From: an uncultured Desulfovibrio sp.
Lineage (GTDB): Bacteria; Desulfobacterota; Desulfovibrionia; Desulfovibrionales; Desulfovibrionaceae
Length of the DNA stretch: 40,156 bases
NCBI GenBank assembly: GCA_913060505.1
Contig: CAJXRQ010000027.1
Span: forward strand, 1 to 40,156
Reading direction: 5' to 3'
The notes below the pieces were generated by a model. The model saw only the letters and a program-made list of their open reading frames with translations, made no database searches and was not told where the DNA came from. A program made the translations under genes and the position numbers. This document shows positions 34,058 to 40,156 of the stretch, piece by piece. How positions within the stretch are numbered: position 1 is the first letter of the stretch; each line of letters starts with the position of its first letter.

Positions 34058-34777
34058 ATGCTCAAGTTGACCGCCATGATTCCCGCCCGCATGGGCAGCA
34101 AGCGCGTTCCGAAAAAGAACGCTCGCCTTTTGTGCGGCAAGCCGCTGCTGCAATACGCCATCGACGTGGCCAAGGATGCGGGATGCTTCGAGGAAATATG
34201 GGTCAACACCGAAAGCGAAGACCTGGGGGAACTGGCTGCAAGCTGCGGTGTCGACTTTCACCGGCGTCCGCCGGAACTGGCGGTGGACACGGCCACGAAC
34301 CAGGATTTTACCGCGGAATTCCTTCGCCGCCTCCAATGCGATTTCGTAGTCATGGTGAACCCCACCTCGCCGTTGCTCCGGCCGGAGACGGTGCGCCGCT
34401 TCTGCGAGTACCTAGCTTCGGACGCATACGACACGGTGCTCTCGGTGCTCGAAGAGAAGGCGGAATGTTTCTACCAGGGAACCCCCGTCAACTTCCGCAC
34501 CGTGGAAAAGGTCAACAGCCAGGACCTGGCACCCGTCCAGAAGGTCATCTGGGCCATGACGGCATGGCGGCGCGCATCCTTTCTGCATACGGCGGACAAG
34601 GGGGAGTGCAGCGTCTTCGCAGGCCGATTGGGCCTGTTCCCGGTGCCTCTTGCGGAGTCTCTGGACATCGACACCCAGGAGCAGTGGGATTTGGCCGAGG
34701 GCATGCTTCTTGCGAAAAACAAGGTTCGGAACCAACAGGAAAACATTGCGTACTGGAGGCCGTCGCATGAAGACTAA
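34058..34777 (+). CDS. CMP-acylneuraminate-type cytidylyltransferase (second copy)
   Basis: 239 residues from ATG 34058; the frame is open back to 33974, but the added residues are Pro/Ala-rich and unlike the family. Motifs are MIPARMGSKRVPKKNAR (the NTP site), VNTESEDLGELAASCGV, VVMVNPTSPLLRPETV and SLDIDTQEQWDLAEG. It is clearly related to the copy at 27420-28085 but distinct in sequence, so the two probably activate different sugars or have different acceptors of CMP. It overlaps the SIS-domain gene by 11 bases, tying it to the isomerase and phosphatase that follow. Confidence 0.88.
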   Translation: MLKLTAMIPARMGSKRVPKKNARLLCGKPLLQYAIDVAKDAGCFEEIWVNTESEDLGELAASCGVDFHRRPPELAVDTATNQDFTAEFLRRLQCDFVVMVNPTSPLLRPETVRRFCEYLASDAYDTVLSVLEEKAECFYQGTPVNFRTVEKVNSQDLAPVQKVIWAMTAWRRASFLHTADKGECSVFAGRLGLFPVPLAESLDIDTQEQWDLAEGMLLAKNKVRNQQENIAYWRPSHED

Positions 34778-35366
34778 CGCGATCGAGATACAATCCTCTT
34801 ACACCGCCTATCTGGAAGCGCTCCATAACGCCCTCGACGCCCTTGTCGTAACCGACATCCGCCAAAGGATCGTGCCGCAGGAAGAGGGCCTGCTCCAGTG
34901 GTGCAAGCTGTGCCGCGACGCCAAAGCCGACAATCGGACCATGTATTTCGTCGGCAACGGCGCCAGCGCCACCATGGCATCCCACATGGCCGCCGACTTC
35001 AGCAAGAACTGCGGATGCCGCGCTCTGGCGTTCAATGATATCGCCCTCATGACGGCTGTCAGCAACGACATGCGGTACGAAGATTGTTTCGCCATGCCCC
35101 TGGAGCGATTCGCCAATCCGAAAGACGTTTTCGTTACGGTGAGCAGTTCCGGCAATTCTCCCAACGTTCTCAAGGCCGCCAAAAGCGCTCGCACTCTGGG
35201 ACTGACGGTGGTAACCCTTTCAGGAATGCGCGAAGACAATGCCTCGCGCCGATTGGGCGATCTCAATTTCTGGATTCCCGCCGACACATACGGTCTGGTG
35301 GAGTCAAGCCATCAGGCTCTGCTGCATTGCTGGCTTGATACCTATCTGGAGCTATATGAAAACTGA
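34767..35366 (+). CDS. SIS domain phosphosugar isomerase (GmhA-like)
   Basis: 199 residues from the ATG at 34767, with GGAGG 7 bases upstream. The SIS fold is visible: MYFVGNGASATMASHMAADF (about 58-77) and FVTVSSSGNSPNVLKAAKSA (about 120-139), as in sedoheptulose-7-phosphate isomerase GmhA. GmhA makes D-glycero-D-manno-heptose 7-phosphate, and related SIS enzymes act on other aldose/ketose phosphates. The neighbouring GT9 glycosyltransferase favours a heptose, but a kinase of the HldE type is absent. Coupled by overlap to the cytidylyltransferase before it and to the phosphatase after it. Confidence 0.85.
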   Translation: MKTNAIEIQSSYTAYLEALHNALDALVVTDIRQRIVPQEEGLLQWCKLCRDAKADNRTMYFVGNGASATMASHMAADFSKNCGCRALAFNDIALMTAVSNDMRYEDCFAMPLERFANPKDVFVTVSSSGNSPNVLKAAKSARTLGLTVVTLSGMREDNASRRLGDLNFWIPADTYGLVESSHQALLHCWLDTYLELYEN

Positions 35367-36138
35367 GCAACATCATGACCTGGCCTCCTGCGCCAGCCAA
35401 GCGATCAGGGAAAGCCTGGAGGTTCTGTCGCTGTCCGATGCCGCCGATGGGCGAGTTCACCATGAAGCGGGTCGCGACATAAAACTCCAAGCGGACCTCT
35501 TGCTGAGCAGCGAGTTGACCGAGCGGCTCACCAAAGCCACGGGCATCCCCTGCCTGAGTGAGGAAGACGCGGCAAGCCACGGCATGCCCTCCGGCAATGC
35601 GGCGACATGGATTGTGGACCCTCTGGACGGCAGCATGAATTTCACGCGGAGTCTGCCGTTGTATTGTGTCTCCATTGCCCTGTGGGGCGGCGGCAAACCC
35701 GAAATCGGCATCATCCACGACATTCCCCGTGGAGTGACGATGATCGGCTATGACGGCGTAGCCAAGGCTGAGGGGACCTCCATGCGCGTCAGCCGCGTGC
35801 AGGCCCTGGACAAGGCGGTTCTGGCTACGGGATTCCCGGTGCTCATGGACACTTCGCCGGAAAACACCGGCTGGTTTCTCGACTTTGCGGATGCCTTCAA
35901 GAAAGTGAGGATGCTGGGCTCTGCCGCGCTGTCCATGGCCTGGGTCGCACAAGGCAGGCTGGATGTCTATTTTGAAAAGGACATCATGATCTGGGACATA
36001 GCTGCGGGCGCTGCCCTAGTGCGCGGAGCCGGCGGAGTATGCCTGATGCGACTAGGCAGCCATCCTCTGAGCCTGGATGTTCTTGCCGCCAATGCGGATT
36101 TGGCCGAGGCCGCTCGGAAGAGACTGGAATGGGAGTAA
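35356..36138 (+). CDS. Inositol-monophosphatase family phosphatase
   Basis: 260 residues from ATG 35356, overlapping the SIS gene by 11 bases. Metal-binding motifs are LSEEDA (about 67-72), WIVDPLDGSMNFTRSLP (about 84-100, the DPxDGxxNF core) and MIWDIAAGAALVRGAGG (about 210-226, WDxAAG). These enzymes remove phosphate from inositol-1-phosphate, PAP, fructose-1,6-bisphosphate or sugar phosphates. Next to an SIS isomerase and a cytidylyltransferase, it probably dephosphorylates a sugar phosphate intermediate, in the place GmhB or KdsC would hold in known pathways (inference). Confidence 0.9.
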   Translation: MKTEQHHDLASCASQAIRESLEVLSLSDAADGRVHHEAGRDIKLQADLLLSSELTERLTKATGIPCLSEEDAASHGMPSGNAATWIVDPLDGSMNFTRSLPLYCVSIALWGGGKPEIGIIHDIPRGVTMIGYDGVAKAEGTSMRVSRVQALDKAVLATGFPVLMDTSPENTGWFLDFADAFKKVRMLGSAALSMAWVAQGRLDVYFEKDIMIWDIAAGAALVRGAGGVCLMRLGSHPLSLDVLAANADLAEAARKRLEWE

Positions 36139-36143
36139 ACGAC

Positions 36144-36860
36144 ATGGATTTACACGATCTCAAGGACCGACACCTTTCGGAACGCGTTTTCATCATCGGC
36201 AACGGACCGAGCCTCCGCATGGAAGATCTCGACATGCTGGTTCATGAGACATCCTTTGCCTGCAACAAGATATACCTCGCCTTTGAAAGCACCGCCTGGC
36301 GTCCGACGTACTACACCGTGGAGGACCATCTGGTGGCCCAGCAAAGCAGGGAGGAAATCGAGCGGCTTGACGGAGTCGTCAAGTTCTTCCCGCACACATT
36401 GGTCCTGCACGGCCTGCATTTTTCCAATGCCCTCGAATACCCGTTCATCTGGAAGGATGTATACCCGGAAGCGCCCGGATTCAGCAGCGACGCCGATGCG
36501 GGGCTGCACTGGGGTTCCACTGTCGTCTACACCATGATGCAAATGGCGTGCTACATGGGCGCGAAGGAAATCTATCTCCTGGGCGTGGATTTCAGCTTTT
36601 CCATTCCCGAGTCCTGTGCCGAATCTTCCGGCAAATTCAAGGTCTACATCTGCGAAGGCGAACGGAATCATTTTCATCCGGACTATCGGAAAGCCGGCGA
36701 ACAGTGGCACCAGCCCAACCTGGACTACCAGAAGGTATCCTTTCTGGCCGCCCGGAAATTCGCCGAGGAAAACGGCATCGGCATCTACAATGCCACCCGA
36801 GGCGGCAACCTCGACGTTTTTCCCCGTGTCCGGCTGCAGGATCTCTTTGATCGGCTATGA
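36144..36860 (+). CDS. DUF115-type putative glycosyltransferase
   Basis: 238 residues from ATG 36144, five bases after the previous stop, with GGAG 8 bases upstream. The opening SERVFIIGNGPSLRMEDLDML and the region FACNKIYLAFE...TYYTVEDHLV match the DUF115/sialyltransferase-like proteins found with polysaccharide and flagellin-modification genes. WGSTVVYTMMQMACYMGAKEIYLLGVD (in the middle) is the second conserved block. It probably transfers a sugar, possibly from a CMP donor given its relatives. The stop and next start form ATGA, so it is coupled to the last glycosyltransferase. Confidence 0.8.
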   Translation: MDLHDLKDRHLSERVFIIGNGPSLRMEDLDMLVHETSFACNKIYLAFESTAWRPTYYTVEDHLVAQQSREEIERLDGVVKFFPHTLVLHGLHFSNALEYPFIWKDVYPEAPGFSSDADAGLHWGSTVVYTMMQMACYMGAKEIYLLGVDFSFSIPESCAESSGKFKVYICEGERNHFHPDYRKAGEQWHQPNLDYQKVSFLAARKFAEENGIGIYNATRGGNLDVFPRVRLQDLFDRL

Positions 36861-38359
36861 ACATCCTGCAACGCATCCGCTTTTCCTCTTCTCCCGCCAC
36901 CCGAGCTCTCTATGCCGAAGACTCCGGAAGATGCAGGATTGGTCAAGGGGCGTTGGAGGTGTCGCCCCGTACGGCCATTGATCTCGACACCTTCTTCAAT
37001 GCCCTGGTTGTCGGTCCCAACGGCTGGCCTCCGGAGGTCGGACGCATCACCTGCGAACTCCGCGTACGGGGAGACATGGAGGCCCGTCTCGTACTGCGCG
37101 ATGCAAAGGGCCTGGAGCACGCGGCGGAGATATTTCAGGAGACGTCGCCGGGCGTTCTCCAATATTCGTTCGACCCGTCGGCGGTATCTCCCTGCCGCTA
37201 TTTCGTGCGCATCGCCACCGGGGATGTCGGGGGAACCGTTTTTGGCGGGACTTTCTCCTGCGACGCCCCAATGCAGCGGATCTCCCCGGCCGTGGTTTTC
37301 TGCACCTATCGGCGCGAGGTCGACATTGTGCGGAATGTACGGACTCTGTTCGAGGATGAAGACCTTATGCGCTCCGGACTGCTCGTGTACGTCGCAGACA
37401 ACGGACGAACCCTTGCGCCGGAGGCCTTGCCTCGTGGAGCCGTGCTCTTGCCCGGACCGAACGAGGGCGGTGCCGGGGGATTCAACCGGGGCATCCGCGA
37501 AGCGGTTCGACAGGGCGCGACCCATATCATGCTGATGGATGACGACGTTGCCTTCGACTCCGAAGCCGTATTTCGCTGTCTCGCCCACTATGGGCTGGGT
37601 CAGGACCACACGGCCATTGCAGGCGTGCTACTCGAAGAAGACACCTCCACAATGGTTCAGGAGGCCGGTGCCTGGTTGTCGGGAGCCTCGTCTCCCTTTG
37701 TCGTACAGGTGGGCAACAACAGGACCGACCTTGTGGATGCATCCGGACTTGATGCCCTGTATGCCACCGCAGAACCGGAATATGGCGGATTCTGGTTTTT
37801 CGCCTTCCCTGCCGCAGCGGTACAATGCGTCGGCCTGATCGCCCCTTTTTTTCTCAAGGCGGACGATATCGAATTCTGTCTCCGGTTGCGCCAAAACGGC
37901 TTGGCATTGCAGCTCTTGTCCGGCGTCGGCGTGCAGCATCCCGGCTTCACGTCGGATTTCAGCATGGTCAAACGCTACTACTGGATTCGCAACATGCTGA
38001 ACGTTGAGGCGCTGCACGGAGGAAGGACCGGCCTTCAGGTCGCCTATGCCGTACTCCGGGAAGTGCTGAAGGAATGGCGTCGGCAACGGCCGCATTTCTC
38101 AGCCCCGCTCACAATGGGGACGGAAGATTTTCTGGAAGGCCCCCGGGCGCTGGAGGCATTCGACAATGCGAGCATGCTTGCACGCCTGAATACGCTCGGG
38201 AACACGTTGGGGCAAAACGGCAGGCAGGAAGGATCGAGCTGCGTCTGGCGCCAATGCAGGTACGGCCTGCGGGGCATAATTGCGTCCGCCAGGCTGGCCG
38301 TGCGCTATGCGGTGCTCAAGAAACGCTGGCTCGGCTGGCAGCCGCCTCATCTCGATTGA
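36857..38359 (+). CDS. Family 2 glycosyltransferase, GlfT2-like
   Basis: 500 residues. Residues ~1-140 form a beta-rich N-terminal domain. The GT-A domain follows: PAVVFCTYRRE (about 146), GPNEGGAGGFNRGI (about 200-213), IMLMDDDVAF (the DDD metal motif, about 224-233), FLKADDIEFCLRL (about 330-342) and a QHPGF motif. The arrangement resembles galactofuranosyltransferase GlfT2, and a polymerising or bifunctional transferase is possible. No UDP-galactopyranose mutase is in the window, so galactofuranose is not established. The last ~120 residues are helical and basic. Last gene of the cluster; ATGA overlap with the DUF115 gene. Confidence 0.85.
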   Translation: MNILQRIRFSSSPATRALYAEDSGRCRIGQGALEVSPRTAIDLDTFFNALVVGPNGWPPEVGRITCELRVRGDMEARLVLRDAKGLEHAAEIFQETSPGVLQYSFDPSAVSPCRYFVRIATGDVGGTVFGGTFSCDAPMQRISPAVVFCTYRREVDIVRNVRTLFEDEDLMRSGLLVYVADNGRTLAPEALPRGAVLLPGPNEGGAGGFNRGIREAVRQGATHIMLMDDDVAFDSEAVFRCLAHYGLGQDHTAIAGVLLEEDTSTMVQEAGAWLSGASSPFVVQVGNNRTDLVDASGLDALYATAEPEYGGFWFFAFPAAAVQCVGLIAPFFLKADDIEFCLRLRQNGLALQLLSGVGVQHPGFTSDFSMVKRYYWIRNMLNVEALHGGRTGLQVAYAVLREVLKEWRRQRPHFSAPLTMGTEDFLEGPRALEAFDNASMLARLNTLGNTLGQNGRQEGSSCVWRQCRYGLRGIIASARLAVRYAVLKKRWLGWQPPHLD

Positions 38360-38757
38360 GACGGCCTCGCAGCCGGGCCCGAGCCATGCTCAAACGACCG
38401 CGCAGGCTTCCTCGCCTTCAGCACCAATCCGATGCTGTCCTGAATCTGTCCTGACTTCTTCTCCTGGGTATGGTTGCCAACCTTGCGGTCCTTGTCGTGG
38501 ATGCGGACGTGGGCCAGGATCTTGGGGACATAAACAAAGCTTGCCACACGATTTAAATGGCAATTGAGTTCCGGAAGATTTGAGAACCCCTCAAAAAGCA
38601 TTGCGTCCATAGGAGCCGCCCCGAATTTTCATGTTTCACATTAAAACCAATTAAGTGTAGGTTACGAAAGTTCACTGAAGCCCTATAGTCAGCCCGGACT
38701 ACGGCAACGGTCTGGATCAAACAAAGAACAAGCACAAAGCAACGAGGGATTAAGGAT
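38360..38757. other. Gap without a supported gene
   Basis: About 400 bases after the last glycosyltransferase. A minus-strand 87-codon frame (38347-38610) is present but has no ribosome site and no recognisable motif. I see no clear terminator. It may contain remains of a decayed gene. Confidence 0.4.
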
Positions 38758-38994
38758 ATGAACGGAGAGCAGGAAAAGGTTAAAACGATTTACTTGGGCT
38801 ATCATCCCCGGACACATGACGGTAGCTCTCCGCAATCCCGCTCCCTCAGCGATTCCATTGCAATAATGGACGCCTTCAATAAAAATCAGAATGAGGAAGG
38901 GCTTCGGGCCGAGCTTGTTGAAATCGCCTGTAGCGATCTTTGCGCCGTCGCTGTTATGGAAACAAAAATCGGCAAAGTCTGGCAGTACATCTAA
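38758..38994 (+). CDS. Small ORF, unknown
   Basis: 78 residues, soluble and with two Cys near the centre (IACSDLCA). The only upstream site is GAGG 10 bases before the ATG. I do not recognise a family, and it has no signal peptide. It sits just upstream of the decayed tRNA copy. Confidence 0.4.
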   Translation: MNGEQEKVKTIYLGYHPRTHDGSSPQSRSLSDSIAIMDAFNKNQNEEGLRAELVEIACSDLCAVAVMETKIGKVWQYI

Positions 38995-39073
38995 TTATCG
39001 TCCCCAAAAAAAAGAGACGCCGCCGTAGCTCGCCTGTTTGGCCTGTTATGCCCCAGCGTTTCAATCCATTTCT

Positions 39074-39094
39074 GTGGGCTTTCAATTCCCTCCA
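39074..39094 (+). repeat. Decayed third copy of the tRNA-Ala 3' end
   Basis: Fourteen consecutive bases (39081-39094) match the tRNA T-arm and acceptor positions 17561-17574. They are preceded by GTGGG with a two-base insertion and followed by a partly matching acceptor end. A GTAGCTC element at about 39026-39032 could be the remnant of a D arm. It cannot fold as a working tRNA. Confidence 0.55.
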
Positions 39095-39107
39095 TCTCAA
39101 CCCATGA

Positions 39108-39141
39108 AAGGCTTAGAAGGTTTTCTTCCAAGCCTTTTTTT
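39108..39141 (+). terminator. Terminator after the third tRNA-like copy
   Basis: A 12-bp stem with one mismatch (39108-39119 with 39125-39136), a 5-base loop and a long T run. It sits in the same position relative to the tRNA-like sequence as the other two terminators. Confidence 0.8.
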
Positions 39142-39243
39142 GTTGAACACATTCACTTACTTCACCGGTACGATTCTCATCGTACTGTTTTGGCCCGCTT
39201 TATTTTTTTGAGTGGCCGGGAGTCTGCACAACACGAAGTGACC

Positions 39244-39574
39244 ATGCTCCATGCACCTCAGGTAAACGCTGTCTACAGGGCAGACATGACCAAAGTGTTT
39301 CCGGACATGGACGTGGATAAATATAAATATGCGGCATTGAAAATTGTCGCCTTGGGAAAAGACGGAATCCTGTTTGCCATAGGGCATGAAGCCTATGAAA
39401 AGGACGCCGGCCTTCGCAGGAAGATCCGGAAGGAATTTTCCTGAACAGGATGGTTATTATGCAGATTCCGGAATTGTCCTGCCGTATGGAGAAGTTATTG
39501 AACTATACAATAACAAAGCAATCGTTGGCATTCACAAATTCTCGGGAGTGAGCGCCGACAAGCCCACCATGTAA
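39244..39574 (+). pseudogene. Frameshifted hypothetical gene
   Basis: Two adjacent frames read as one protein if a base is removed from the T run at about 39437-39440. The first frame runs from ATG 39244 and ends RKIRKEF before a stop at 39444. The second continues PEQDGYYADSGIVLPYGEV and ends at 39574. The joined product is about 109 residues, soluble and unrecognised. There is no strong ribosome site. It could be a true pseudogene, a sequencing error in the homopolymer, or a slippage site. Confidence 0.5.
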
Positions 39575-39659
39575 GAGCTTGCATCGGGAGATTTTGTGAG
39601 AGGAAACATCGCTTTTCTCTTTTGGATTTGTTTCGTTTGTTGTCCTTCCCTTGACGCTC

Positions 39660-39678
39660 GGATAGAAAAGTTCTATCC
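39660..39678 (+). promoter_or_regulatory. Hairpin in the leader of the lamin-tail gene
   Basis: A perfect 8-bp stem (39660-39667 with 39671-39678) has a 3-base loop and is followed by a C-rich and then purine-rich leader, ending 73 bases before the next ATG. It may be a leader structure or the end of an upstream transcript. No T run follows. I could not match it to a riboswitch class. Confidence 0.3.
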
Positions 39679-39751
39679 CCCGTTGGCTAAACGGATACAG
39701 GTATGCCCAGCTATGGTTTGTGTGGGGTGAAAGACTGTAAGAGGGCTACAC

Positions 39752-40156
39752 ATGAAATCAAACAGGAAATTTTTGTCAGGATATAGCCTGACGTTCCGAA
39801 GGATTTTGTCGCAAGAACAGGTTTCTTGCCCAGAATCCGGATTTTCTTGCGGTGAATATGTTTTGCAAGAGAACTCGCCCAGCATCCGTCTTGTTATGCT
39901 CGTGGGAGCATGCAGTCTTTTTTGGTTGTTATTCTTTTTTGGACAAGCCTGGTCTGCGGATTCCCCGGTGGTTCTCAATGAGGTCTTTGTTGACGGAACC
40001 TCCAACTATCCCGACTGGATTGAACTCTACAATAAAAGTGACAAATCCGTATCATTAAAAGGCTACGCCCTGACCAGTAATCTTGAAGAGCCCCGGTGGC
40101 GTGTGAAAGATGATATGATTTTGCACCCCGGTGACTACAAGATTTTCTACTGTGAC
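39752..40156 (+). CDS. Secreted lamin-tail-domain protein (5' end only)
   Basis: The frame runs from ATG 39752 (GAGG 7 bases upstream) off the end of the window; 135 codons are visible. Residues ~50-72 are hydrophobic (RLVMLVGACSLFWLLFFFGQ), ending in AWSA, a signal peptidase-like site, so the long N-terminal region is followed by export. From VVLNEVFVDG through DWIELYNKS and LKGYALTSN to LHPGDYKIFYCD the sequence is a lamin tail domain, an Ig-like fold common in secreted CotH-kinase and nuclease proteins of bacteria. The rest of the gene is outside. An internal ATG at the start of the hydrophobic segment is a possible alternative start. Confidence 0.75.
   Translation, partial: MKSNRKFLSGYSLTFRRILSQEQVSCPESGFSCGEYVLQENSPSIRLVMLVGACSLFWLLFFFGQAWSADSPVVLNEVFVDGTSNYPDWIELYNKSDKSVSLKGYALTSNLEEPRWRVKDDMILHPGDYKIFYCD

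Noticed and set aside
33885..34070. Small frame before the second cytidylyltransferase, considered as a truncated NeuB or other sugar gene
   Set aside because: No matching motif in any of the three frames; composition typical of non-coding sequence.
38347..38610. Minus-strand 87-codon frame after the last glycosyltransferase
   Set aside because: No ribosome site, no recognised motif, Arg/Pro/Ser-rich end overlapping the glycosyltransferase stop. Possible gene remnant but not supportable.
17584..39107. Search for an integrase, transposase or CRISPR array in the insert region
   Set aside because: No tyrosine or serine recombinase motif, no transposase frame and no regularly spaced repeat array was seen on either strand.
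39660..39751. Leader considered as a cyclic di-GMP (GEMM) riboswitch
   Set aside because: The conserved GEMM core elements and tetraloop-receptor pattern are not present; only a simple hairpin is visible.

Overview
The window looks like a chromosomal stretch of a sulfate-reducing deltaproteobacterium of the Desulfovibrio type (Desulfovibrionales). The grounds are an rnf operon whose RnfB is fused to a glutamate-synthase-small-subunit-like flavoprotein, a full 'GAK' cassette (ATP-grasp, amphi-Trp, HprK-related kinase; a family set I recall from Desulfovibrio genomes), and GC-rich coding sequence with good AGGAG-type ribosome sites. The genus cannot be fixed from the sequence alone.

Layout. 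(1) 1-2849, plus strand: end of rnfE, rnfA, and an rnfB fusion, closed by GC-rich hairpins. (2) 3119-11671, minus strand, convergent with rnf: a tightly packed ten-gene operon containing an XXXCH protein, a PHP-type metallohydrolase, three amphi-Trp proteins, a PhoU-kinase fusion, an ATP-grasp enzyme, an HprK-related kinase, a CofD-like protein and a ParA ATPase. The families are named but, to my knowledge, the pathway is unsolved. It is the best candidate here for an undescribed system. (3) 11998-17392: ordinary genes for a Cys-cluster protein, Tex, an MFS transporter, an HD-GYP phosphodiesterase and a YwbE-like protein. (4) 17508-17583: tRNA-Ala(GGC). Its 3' half is repeated exactly (39 bp) at 19435-19473, and a decayed copy lies near 39074-39094. 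Each copy is followed by its own terminator hairpin. The tRNA has therefore probably taken in foreign DNA more than once.

(5) 17584-19434 is a small, visibly AT-rich insert with two minus-strand envelope genes and paired 12-bp-spaced repeats near both ends that resemble integrase arm sites, but no integrase. (6) 20090-38359, plus strand, is a surface-glycan cluster of seventeen genes. It has two oxidoreductases, an SGNH hydrolase, two FkbM-like methyltransferases, capsule-type, family 9, family 2 and DUF115-type glycosyltransferases, two CMP-sugar-type cytidylyltransferases, a NodU-type carbamoyltransferase, a GmhA-like SIS isomerase, an inositol-monophosphatase-like phosphatase, a large protein of unknown function and two small unknown proteins. 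Many junctions are ATGA-type or short overlaps, so much of it is probably co-transcribed. No nonulosonic-acid synthase is present, so the CMP-activated sugar is undetermined.

(7) 38758-40156: a small unknown gene, the third tRNA remnant, a frameshifted hypothetical gene, and the start of a secreted lamin-tail-domain protein that runs off the end.

All calls come from reading translations and motifs by eye. No database search or folding program was run.
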